A stretch of DNA of 64,000 nucleotides. Origin: Rotaria socialis. Taxonomy: Eukaryota; Rotifera; Eurotatoria; Philodinida; Philodinidae. The notes under the pieces are model-generated. The model had not been told where the DNA came from. It did no database searches and saw nothing but the letters and a program-made list of their open reading frames with translations. Where the stretch lies: positions 17,091-81,090 of the forward strand of contig CAJNYU010004459.1 of NCBI GenBank assembly GCA_905331475.1, written 5' to 3'. Within the stretch, counting starts at the first letter, position 1. Each line of letters starts with the position of its first letter. The position numbers and the translations under genes were made by a program. Below, one piece after another: positions 48,101 through 57,900 of this stretch.

Positions 48101-49523
48101 GGCTGATTTATTAAATCAAATAGCCCTTTACCATCGTCGTCAAGCCGAAAAAATTGATAAAACTCATCATTTAGATGCATTACGAAAATGGGATCATGCA
48201 AAGAAAATTTATTTTGAAGTATTAAGTCTTAATCGCAATCACTTAGCAGCACTTTTGGGTTATGCTACTTGCTTAATTATGTTAAATAAATACAAAAAAG
48301 CCGAGGAAGTTTTGAAAAAAGATCTTGAAAAAAGAACGTATTATCGTGATTCATCAGAAAGATGGTTTCTTTTAGGTCTTCTGAAACGTAAGTTACATGA
48401 TTACGATGAAGCTATTAAATCGTTGAAAAAAGCTCTCAGTTTGAAAAACAATTATATTGATGCACAGAAAGAACTAGCTTTTGTAGAAAAGTTAAAGAAT
48501 GAAACCATTGATAAACGAATGAAAATTTACAAAAAAATGAGTCTAAATCATGTTGAACGTAAGTTTGAACAATTTAATGTTCTTTCCATTGATGGAGGAG
48601 GTATAAGAGGTTTAATACCAGCTGTATGGATGAGTGAATTAGAACGAAGAACAAATTTAGTTAGCTCATCAATGTTTCATATGATGGCTGGAACATCAAC
48701 TGGCGCAATAGTAGCTGCAGGTCTCGCTTTACCAGATAAGTTTGACAAGAAACGACCCCGTTATAAGGCTACGGACATCGTCGAATTGTATACAAATCAT
48801 TCGAACAGAGTTTTTTCTCGTGCACCTTTGATATCATATTGGTGTGGATTGGGATCTAAGTATACTGAAGAGGGTCGAAAGTCTTTATTTAATGAATATT
48901 TCGAAGATAGTCGTTTATCGGAATCTCTCACAGATCTTATCGTAACGACAGTTAATTCAGAGAGTAATACTACAGAATCATTTCGACGAAGTGTTGCTTT
49001 AGAGGATTCAAGTAAAGATTATACATTTACTGATATTCTAATGTGTACATCAGCTGCACCCATATACTTTCCACCTTACCGACTGAATGATTCCGTTTAT
49101 GTTGATGGTGGACTTCAAGCTAATAACCCAGCCATGCATGCATACGGTTATGCTTGTCGCCAAACTTCAAATCGTGATAATATATTTGTTCTATCACTGG
49201 GTACTGGTGATTATGTACCTGACCCATTGAAACCTAATGCTGAGAGGCATCTTTTATTTTGGCTTTCAAATTTTTTCGATGTGTTAAAACATGTTTTAGA
49301 TGGTCCACAAAGTAATATTGATCGAGATTTATGTAATATGCTAGATAGTGATAAGTATCAACGATGGCAAGTTTGGCTAGAAAATCCTATCGTACTTGAT
49401 GACATTAAAAAGGAGACATTAGATAATTTGATGGAGCTTGCGCATGTTCATTTCGAAGAAATGGATGCTTTTGATAATGACAATCGATTGGGTAAACTCA
49501 TCGAACGATTGAAAGGTCAATAG
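45198..49523 (+). CDS. Giant TPR-patatin-like phospholipase
   Basis: One uninterrupted exon of 1,441 codons, unusual beside genes cut into 50-500-nt exons. Residues 1 to about 950 are helical, charged and not recognised, with no P-loop seen. About 965-1095 hold TPR-like helix pairs (KWDHAKKIYFEVLSLNRNHLAALLGYATC; SSERWFLLGLLKRKLHDYDEAIKSLKKAL, shown here only as landmarks). The C-terminal domain is patatin-like: oxyanion loop DGGGIRG from Asp1132, nucleophile elbow GTSTG with Ser1167, and the dyad Asp1303 in VDGGLQANNP. The catalytic dyad is complete, so lipid acyl hydrolase activity is expected. A sensor/scaffold plus patatin effector is known in bacterial antiviral systems and plant defence; the immune role here is inference. 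It is convergent with the GTPase-caspase gene. Confidence 0.88.
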   Translation: MDDDTINQQFQEVDDAIMNNRDNVPQILARLKSSIGNQSNEYSQLLHMKRISYFRATGNVNELRNEENRIEEKFSSSQQRRNPEPSQVRKREPIGHNILPDESIKADIQACLERFKSVRCNEEQKGFYKQLYSEITELIRLPVNSLDEYINIDLQYSRIKVSLDSLQIQILENSKETIGMTNNLDLPVLTDLSFHLICLQYQLKVDFVNFVLSDKSKIRSILFADIPLSQEHTRIHCSKLSFLFHPKRCEPQQQMMFIEIFELIGDDLRKQSKELNNNRVDRVNLVEKHKLAGKEHLDKAYKNSDARNRTQNAVSAYRYYRAASKELETESNKGSILKQVELKRCMSLSLQLLEPNLTFETQIYAIVGIYLISKEGENHRCREDFKQFESILRSTNYSEVRYSISTVGVTESTSHEFRLNKTTTDFTRGSIKLEQFRDALSSDLRFTITNTPAFTDEQENQLGIKRIDTSSSIGIGISYLIGDIFFENNFYSKKQSSTTQNPKVHGSINDILREALGYYTKRQYNDFLSCLTKRYFKNKILLGIKQECHGSTCIIILDVRPSVIVHELSRSSFSAEGIANFLILLGEVFLMAPKITPKDHLSPKVSVQVPKYADFIDCACKLFREVLNNSYLTERANSYDNRIVSQLSAQSESYIEDYQKTASSYIYPVSTVYIKERLIVSNSSDRLDYLRFVAQVNYAIALIIMGGKENLELSVKMIKELKRGLRKTFQQEKMCTVTEIRLQALTDIFGVFGYTDHKPLDKNELDFLSQKFFRLASDVRIKRIDRILMNNEMVSYCEPITLDDDNQDEKDEFVLLDRVLGNVLRLNKKKFVENVCNNYNRSIEPLTSLMKEIIKKENFPSINEWKESFLLGKYSLNFLYLPVLSFLYSIVFVPCTIRSHPDHGDIFVVTKEIIDKSKSSVKTSVYAVTEEMSDTESIQPVKAIFADSDVSLKYIYYQLELAKGGNVKADLLNQIALYHRRQAEKIDKTHHLDALRKWDHAKKIYFEVLSLNRNHLAALLGYATCLIMLNKYKKAEEVLKKDLEKRTYYRDSSERWFLLGLLKRKLHDYDEAIKSLKKALSLKNNYIDAQKELAFVEKLKNETIDKRMKIYKKMSLNHVERKFEQFNVLSIDGGGIRGLIPAVWMSELERRTNLVSSSMFHMMAGTSTGAIVAAGLALPDKFDKKRPRYKATDIVELYTNHSNRVFSRAPLISYWCGLGSKYTEEGRKSLFNEYFEDSRLSESLTDLIVTTVNSESNTTESFRRSVALEDSSKDYTFTDILMCTSAAPIYFPPYRLNDSVYVDGGLQANNPAMHAYGYACRQTSNRDNIFVLSLGTGDYVPDPLKPNAERHLLFWLSNFFDVLKHVLDGPQSNIDRDLCNMLDSDKYQRWQVWLENPIVLDDIKKETLDNLMELAHVHFEEMDAFDNDNRLGKLIERLKGQ

Positions 49524-51950
49524 GAAATACATTGATTTGGTCGTTTACTTTCATTGTCAAGAAGCTTTTTCTCTTTGGTTTTTTTTGTACGAGATCTTCT
49601 CTAATATAGCAACAGAAAAGCATTGAAAAGAACGAAGTCTTGACATTATTCTTACTAGATATCAATTTAAAAAGTGTCCTTTGTATTCCGTTTTGTATCA
49701 TTTTCTTTTTACATTTTGTGAATGATCAATTATCTAATTTTTTTTGTTATAAATGTACAACGGAGTTTGATTTCTTTTGAGTTTATGTTATGAATTATAT
49801 TAACTCATTCGCTTCTTTTTTTTTCTATAAAATAAACTTATTGACTATATTTTATGTATACAAGACTGGTTTTGGGGTAATAATCCTAGAGATGAAGACA
49901 GACCTCTACAAATAATTTGCTATAGTAGGAACGCGAAAAAAAACACTGACCCAAAACTAATTTTCTGAGTGACAGTCAATGTTAGTTAGTTTGAATTGGA
50001 ACGATAAATGATTAATTGAATTGTACTTCATTAGGATGGTGCGAGAGGTGAGGGTGAGTCCATAAGATAATTTCAAGCTAGTTACGATGTTTTTTGTCTT
50101 TGCTTAAGGAACTCTTCAGGTAAATTTGCAATAAGAAGTAGAACTTCATAGATATTCAAAATTCTCACATCCAGCAGAAAGAGGTGAGGGTGAGGGTGAG
50201 TATGAAAACAACGATACTAATAGAATTTCGATTTTAAAGGGTGTGAGGGGGAGCACAGCTACCACGAGATCTTAGGTATATCGATGTTGCTCGCAAAATG
50301 TGTGTTCATTTTGTTGGTTTAATTTAAATTGAATTAAATGGTGATTTATATGTGATTTATTTTGGTTTTTCTATGGTTAATTTGAATATTTGCTTGATGA
50401 TAGAATGGTTTCTGGTACATTGCATTGGGTCTTAGATGCCTTTTATTGATATTTGTGCTGTCAGTGTTTACCTATTTTTCGGGCGAAATTTTTTGATCTG
50501 AAAGGGATGTATATCACCGTTAGACCGGAATCTTGGGTGTGGGTGTGCGATCAACTCACAGATACAACCACACCCACACCCTCAAGTATCTTACTAATGG
50601 TTAGCATGTGCAGAAAAAGTTGTGTTCTATAAAAATTGTTTAATAGTGATTTCAAAAAATGAATTTGTTCAGGGTGTGGGTGTGAATATAAAAGTGAATT
50701 TCAAGCTACTTACGACGATCGTTTCGACCTTGCTTAAGGGACTCACCAGGTAAGAATGGAGTTTAGATACTGCATAGAGATATTAGAAGCTAAAAATTGA
50801 AAACAGGATTGGAAGAGTTGGAAGTTTCACCAAACCTGTATCATTGAGAGTGTGTTTTTTGCGTAGGTTTCTAGGTACGGAAGGAGTTGATTAGAAAATA
50901 TATTTGTGAAATATGTATTTCGATTGATAAGGAGTCTGTTTTAAGATGAATTTATTAGAAGTAGGGTGAAGAGTGTGGGTGTGGGTGTAGGCAATCTCTG
51001 CATTAACACCGACACCCATACCGAAAATTTAGTGTTAAATACTGATGTGGCTTGCATTAGGTTCAATAGAGGAGCATTGACTGTGCACAGAAAATGTAGA
51101 GATGGTGATCGGATCCTATTGGAAACTGATCGAAAACGATAGTAGGAAAGTATATTGATTTCGACTTTCAAACCCGTTGTCGGATTCCTCAGCCCGGTAA
51201 TTCAATAAAAGCCGCTCTCTTGGTAGGACCCTTCGGATTCTGTATCGAATTGATCAAGCTGGTGAATTGCAGTAATTAGAAATAATCGATTGATAATCTA
51301 TCAATTTGACTTTCCAAGATTGAAATTTCAATTGATTACTGGATTTTAATCGGATTATATTACAAAAAGAGGTAGTTTGATTCGAGAAATCGGATTTGGT
51401 CAACCACAATCAAAAATAATCACGATTTTGTGATGGATATTTTTCACTGGGAAGTAATAGCAAACAAACAACAAATAAGTAAATACAATGATAGAAAAGA
51501 AAGAAAACATGAAAGAGTTACACATAACAATTATAAAGATAGATGCTGTAACTTGAAAAAGGTATAGACATATTCGTCAACTGAGTAGAAGATAGGCCAT
51601 ATGGCAATCACAGACTCGATCGCTTCTTCGTTCTAATAACAAATTTGTTCAGTGTTATTTTCAAATTATTACATTCAGCAAGGACTTCTTATTGAATACT
51701 ATAGTCCATTTTATCAATCGCCTTGAACTTTTGGAAGTTTGATATCCATTCCGGTTTTTTCAAATTATCATGTGCCGTCAAGGTGATCATTTCATCGTTT
51801 TTTTCAGTTACTTCAAAGAGTGAGTAAGGAGAAAACAGATACTTTTCCTCTTCTAGAAAATCTGATATTTTTGATAAATCTCACACTTGGAGGCAGCCAG
51901 AATAAATCTTTATTTTGAATAATGTGTCGCCAAACGTCTCAGCCTTTTCC
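49524..51950. repeat. Repeat-rich non-coding spacer with telomere-like G-rich tracts
   Basis: No gene. Short GGTGAGGGTGAGGGTGAG and GGGTGTGGGTGTG tracts occur near 50046, 50183, 50534, 50672 and 50978; near 50565 the complementary ACCACACCCACACCC makes a hairpin with the 50534 tract. A diverged direct repeat (AATTTCAAGCTA..TTACGA..TTGCTTAAGG.ACTC) occurs at about 50070 and 50698, so the region contains duplicated units about 630 bp apart. Confidence 0.5.
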
Positions 51951-53610
51951 CTACACTAAAAAAAATCGGTACTCCACCGAACCTTAATAGTTCCGCATTT
52001 CTCCACAGAACGATTTTAACTTCCGTGGAGTGAAAAACGTTCCGTGGTCTCCTTTCAGAACTATTTTAAGTTCAGCAGATTTTACCAGGTTTCGCAATTT
52101 TGTGCCTAAACTCTTTGAAGGTTCCGTAAAGTGGTTTGTGGTTTCGTACGTCATGTACCAATCCTCTGATAGTTTTGTGAAATGGCAGAAGGTTTCGTCA
52201 TATACCCACGGAACCACTGTTGGTTTCGTGGATGATTCAAAGGTTTTGTATTATTTGTGCGGAACTTTTCGACACTTGCTAGTCGACTTTAAGGTGTTGT
52301 AATATGTCCACGGAACCATTGATGGTTCCCTAAACTGTCAAAAGGTTTGGAATATTTTCTGGAATACAATTGATGGTTTCGTAGAACATTCGAGGGTTCG
52401 TACTTTTTGAGCTGAACGGCTCCCACTTTATGATCCATGTCAAAGTTTCGTATATTTTGTACTAAATCACTGATAGTTTCGTAGGCTCTCTCAAGGTTTC
52501 ATAGTTTTTGCACTTAACTTTTCACCGGTTTATTATCTATGTCAAACTTTCTATAGCTTATCGGGTTCCAGAGTCCAAATCCGTTATCAGTTTTTCTATC
52601 CGAGCTTTTATGGCTGAGAAAATCCGCCGATCAGGAGTCCGAATTTCACATGATAGACTTTTTATTTCAATTCTGCCCTCAATTCTGGGGTAAGTTTCAT
52701 GTGATGAAATTGAATATTTTTTTTGTTATTGATTCATTCATATAGAAGGTTTCAGGAAAATTTGATTTCATAAAATAACAGAAATTTGTTTGGTTTAATT
52801 ATAGAAGGCCACAACGATGCAATTTCAGGTAAGTTTGATCGTATATAATTTAATATATTTGATTTGTTTTTATTCTAGGTTGATGCTTATACGCAGTTTT
52901 AGGTAAGTTCTCTCTTAGCAAATCAAAGAATTATTCGTTTTTGGAATTCTAGATTAATATAGGTATGGAGTTTTAGGTATGTCTGATTTTATGTAATTAT
53001 AAATTTTCGCTAATTTGTTTATTATAGATTGTTCCAAGTATAAGAATAGTGAAGTAAGTTTAATCTTATAAAATAATTATATTTATTCGTTTCTGTATTT
53101 TAGATTTTTTCAATTATGGAAATCACGGGTGGAGTTGGCATTAACCGTCTGGTGCCGTCCGCGTGTATGCATACTATTCTAGTGTTTCTGAAAATCCAAG
53201 TATGGTATAAATCAGATAAATCATCAGTAGAATGAAATAGTCTATAGAATGATTTTCCTTGAATGCAGAAAATTACTCTGTAGACTATTTCATCTTACTA
53301 TTGATTCATTTGATGTATACCATACTCGGGTTTTGAGAAATAATCGAATAGTGTGCATACCGCGGGCGGCAGCACAGGGTTAAACGAAATTTTTGAGTGG
53401 TGAGACAATTTGGAAGAAGGTTTAGTGCAAATAGTTTTGTACGGAACCTTTGTTGGGTACGAAACCTTTTTTTGAATTATCGTGAAGGGGGGTTGGTAAG
53501 AAACCTCACTTTTTACAATACCAAAAAAGGATCTGACCGTGTGTCGAGGATAAGATCCTTTTTAGGTTCTGTAAAAAAGCCTATTTGTTTTAGAGTATAG
53601 TGCGCAGTGA
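51951..53610. repeat. 51-bp minisatellite and associated repeat block
   Basis: From about 52030 to 52540 a degenerate unit recurs every 50-52 bp. Its core is AAGGTTTCGTA followed by a CACGGAACCATTGATGG-like part; cores lie at about 52189, 52239, 52291, 52342, 52393, 52442 and 52493. Because 51 is divisible by three, both strands show spurious reading frames of 77-90 codons. Related GGAACC/GAAACC motifs return at 53400-53500. The block begins CACTAAAAAAAATCGG near 51955 and ends near 53602 with an approximate inverted copy (..CCTATTTGTTTTAGAGTATAGTG), so the whole may be one element with the TTAA MITE nested in it. Confidence 0.55.
53141..53383. mobile_element. piggyBac-type MITE flanked by TTAA
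   Basis: A 243-bp palindromic element with TTAA at each end (53141-53144 and 53380-53383). The inverted ends CCGTCTGGTGCCGTCCGCG and CCCTGTGCTGCCGCCCGCG differ at only a few positions. Pairing extends inward (TATGCATACTATTC against GAATAGTGTGCATA; AGTATGGTAT against ATACCATACT). TTAA targets and a CCC-type terminus are typical of the piggyBac superfamily. No ORF. Confidence 0.75.
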
Positions 53611-54086
53611 AAGTTAATATTTAGAAGTGAAATGTATTGTTTTTATTTGACTTGTTCCCATAGTTAAGAATGCCGGAGCAGCGTTTTTTTTAAATTTTAG
53701 ATCATGCTGAAATTCATCAAACGAGCGACAAATTTAATTAGTCTTCATTAGCTTTAGCAATGTCACAATTAAATGAGAATAATATTTTGTATTGATCGTT
53801 TTCGCCGAATTAAAATTATATGTCTTAACACAATTAATTATCTATCGCTATTGTACACATCTCTTGCAATTTTTCATTTATTTTATGTTATTTCCATTGG
53901 TTATACACAAAAATATAATTCATTAAGAGAGCAGAGACAAATACTTAGGGACGAACAGAACGAAAAGAATTTTTCTGTGACGATATGTACTAATCCCGAT
54001 GTATTGCTTGACAAAATCTTATTCACATTTTTACGTTTATTTTGCAGTTGTTTTTTCTTTGTTCTTGTTACTTTCTCTTTTTAATG

Positions 54087-54580
54087 TGTGTGGACACACA
54101 TTTCTGTCGGTGGGGAGATATGTTACAGTCATATGTTTACATACCTTGACTCACTTCTTTCTTCACAATGTGTTTATTCAACTCGCATTCCTTGATGCTT
54201 TATTCTCTCTTGTATAATATCCTCTCTTCTCTCGCTTAACGTTATCTCTTTTGATTCTTAATAAAAAGAACATCGAGAAGGGATTCTCTAATAGACGCTT
54301 AAAGGTCTTTTTTCTCTAACAAGATGAGGTATTAGGATCGCATACCCGTTCTCTATCATTGCCGTGGCCCACCCTCTCTCATCGAAGATGTTTTGGGGCA
54401 TGGTGATATCCACACTTTTCTTTCTCTTCTTTTATATGTGTTTTTCTCTTTGTAGTTGGTCTTACTTCTTTCTCTCAAGAAATCAGTGTGTGCGCGTGTT
54501 GTTAAAATTTCGTCCGTGCACTAGGCTTCTTCAATAAACCCTTGGCCTCTCGGTCCGTCTGGTTATTGGGGAGCGTAACA
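54087..54580 (+). mobile_element. Solo LTR of a retrotransposon
   Basis: A 494-bp segment begins TGTGTGGACACACA and ends GGGGAGCGTAACA, giving TG..CA termini. It is flanked by the 4-bp duplication AATG (54083-54086 and 54581-54584). A poly(A) signal AATAAACCC lies near 54533, about 45 bases before the end, as expected for an LTR with a plus-strand R region. A TATAATAT box-like motif occurs near 54214. No gag or pol sequence is adjacent, so recombination between LTRs probably removed the body. The family was not determined. Confidence 0.6.
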
Positions 54581-54951
54581 AATGTGCTTACTGTTAATTG
54601 AATACAAATTCGTGATTATAATTTAGAGTAAAGATATTTGAAAAAAATTCTACCTACATATAAGTTCTAAATGTGTAGGGAAGCTTGCTTTTTAACAATG
54701 TACAATAATACACGTAAAAGTAACAATTAGGAAGACGGACATTTTTGTCTGACAGTAGGTCAGACAATACAAAAGCATGGTGAAAAACAGGAAAATACAG
54801 CTTTGAAGGACGGGGATTATGAGAAAGATAAAGGAAGATAATATATTTATAGGAAGAAAATAATGTTACACTAAAAGGGTAGTGACAAATGAACTGGGAA
54901 GAATAAAACAGTTTTAAACTATCAAATCCTTAGAAAACATTAAGCGAACTG

Positions 54952-57900
54952 TTAGTTGAGAAAACTGATATCGAAATCAGATCCGTTAATAACCGAATAA
55001 GCAAAATTTTGACGGCCACTAATAGCATGATTTAAATACGATGCAAGTTCCGTGCTAGTAACTTTACGTATAACAGCTCTTTGTAAATTTTCAGTTCTTG
55101 TTGTGCATTCGTTACAATTATTGGTTTGACAAGAAAATTCTCCTTTTAATCCTTTTATTAAATGCTTTGTAAAAAAACCATTTCCGTCGCTTACTGATTG
55201 ATAAGACACTTGAGTTTCACTAGAAGAACATAAAATATGGATTCCTTGCTTGAAATTATTCGAATCAAAGCGGAATGCATTGCTCATACCACCGGAATAG
55301 CAACTATCGAGAATAATTATTATTTTGGTTGTCATAGCTCTATCAAAAACAGCTGCTAGCTCACGAGTGGTTAACATCTGATTATCGGATGCCAATAGAT
55401 AAGATCCGGAAGTTACCGTTCGACCCCCATGACCCGAAAAGTAAAATATGAATGTCGATCTTTGGTCCATATTGTTAACAATAGTATTAAATTTATTTAA
55501 AATGCTGCCTTTTGTAGCTTGATTATTTTTGAGAACATGAAGATTTTCGGGACTTGCAATGGAAGAAATTTCTAACTGTTGTTTGATACAAGCAACATCA
55601 TTTGATGGAATGCCATGAAGGCTGTTTGGTGTATTTTCATAATCAATTCCAACAAGAAGAGCATAGCAATGGGCGGTGACTGTAGATCGTAAAAACTTCT
55701 TTCTGGTTTCCATATCGGCACGTCCGTTAAATTTGTAATATTGTGCCAATTCTTCTTCTAAAGCAATATATGCTTTTAACAGGAAGTCCTGTAATGGTGT
55801 CATTTTATTAATTATATTCCATGTAGGATTAAATTGTTTCAAATGGTCTGGAAATGGCAAATAAGTATCTTTTTCTCTTAAACTTTGAACGTTCCTCTTG
55901 AATGCTTCATTAGAGGTACAACAGATTAGACTTGGCTTTTCAGTATCTCTCGCTCTGTATCCACCAAAAACCCAGAACAGATGATGTTCAGTACGGTGTT
56001 CAGTGTGCGTCGGGTTGTCATTATCACATATTTGTTTGCAATATGGACAAGGTGTTCCGCATCCTTTAGCTTTGTTGTAAAATCGATCAAACAGACGATT
56101 GGCGTATTGTTCATTAATGATTAATTTTTTAGTGGTTTGTTTAACGTAATCGGCATCATCAGCTGAAAGTGCAGAGCACGCCAATTGTATGGCTTTTAAA
56201 AGACGGTGTTTATCGGCAGTTTCTGGAACTGTTCTAATTATGGAAGAATCAAGAATTGGAAAACCGCCTGTTAGTTCCGTCAATGAAATATTATTTCCTT
56301 TATGTTCTCCTTTTGAAAGAAATTCTTTCAGTGAATTAGTTAATTGTGAAACTGTTGTTTCCAAGGGATTAGCTTGAATAGCTGCAGCCCAGGAAAGAAC
56401 CATTCGATCGAATTTTCTTTTTGTCTCTTCCAGATGCAAAGAGAGATCATGTATTGTTTGATTCAACTTATTTTGGTATGTTTTATTAAATTCTGAACGA
56501 AGCCATTCTGTTATGAAAGTGGTTGGATTTCGAATATAATTGAGCATTAATTGATAGTTGATTGATCTAAACAGTTGATTTACACAATTTTCGGATACAA
56601 TCGAAGGACTGTATTCATCCCAAGTAACGAAAAATCTTTCAAATTGATTCTGAAATTGTTTTTGTGTGTCATTTTGAATTATTGTCCAAATTTGCTTCAT
56701 TACAGCTTGTCCATGTTCTTCAGCCGTTGAAGCATTGACAATATTTTGTCTGACTTCTTCTTTTGTACGAGATATTTCCTGTTCAAATTCAGATATGAGC
56801 TTTTTATTGATATAGTTGTAATGTTCATCGCAGAAAATGTTGAGCATAATTCCATAGCATGTATACCATATGTTTTTCATTTCTTGCCATTGAATATTGC
56901 TTTTTTCAATAGCGTTTCTGATATGTTGAACACAATCATTAGCCAATTCCGGAATAGGCAACATATTGCTATCATAATATGGGCTATTCTGTAACACTGT
57001 GTATTCAACTTTTAAAAATGAGAGCATTTTTTCGATTTGTAATTCTACATTATTATTGCTTTGCTTGTTAGAAAAAAGTTTATGATAAAGAAACGATGCA
57101 AAACTTCGTAAAATTCCAGAACCATGTTGACTACCAAAAAATGTAGATGCAATTGCTATGGCCGATGAAGCTGTTTGCTGAGTTGCTGGAATTAATGACT
57201 GTTCCTCAACTGGACTCAGATTTTCTCTCAGTATTACTTTTCGAACAATGTCGGTTAAAGATGAGTCATTAATATGTTTCTTGACATACGTAACACCAAC
57301 TTGATCAATTTGATTTTGTTTCAGGAAATTTTGTATTAATGTATTGTTTAGTGGAATAGACTGTTTCCTGACATCATTTTCCAATAGATTTATGAACTCT
57401 GCTAATAATACCCCGCTAGTATTATTAAATAATTCTTCGAATTGAGCAGTATTTTCAACAACGGATTGTATATCTCTAATTTTAATGGACAACTGTTTTG
57501 GTATTTCTGACAGCCTCTTTTGAAATTCATCTTGTTGAAATTGTCGTGTCGCTGCCATATGATGATCAGCTTTATACAAGTTTAAGCTAGATTCTATTCT
57601 TAGCTTTGTACTTTCAAACAAAGCTTCTGGGAATGCTTGAAGGTTATGTTTTTGCATCAAACGTTTTTTTTCATTGATTAGTTGGTTTGATAATAGATCA
57701 TTAGCAAGTTTAGTTTTCGTATCAATGAGTTTTCGTTCAATTTCATGTAAAATGCTGTTATCATCGGATCTGTTTCTTGCGTTAATTGTTAAACTATCTA
57801 CCATTTCTCTCATTTCGCGATTAGCTTCAGTTAGTACACGATTACTAAACATTTCCAATTCTCTTTCCAGTGTGAGATGTACCAACGATTCATAGTCAAA

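Noticed and set aside
52030-52302. 90-codon plus frame and the overlapping 77-codon minus frame in the minisatellite
   Set aside because: Both exist only because the 51-bp unit is a multiple of three; there is no start context, splice support or domain.
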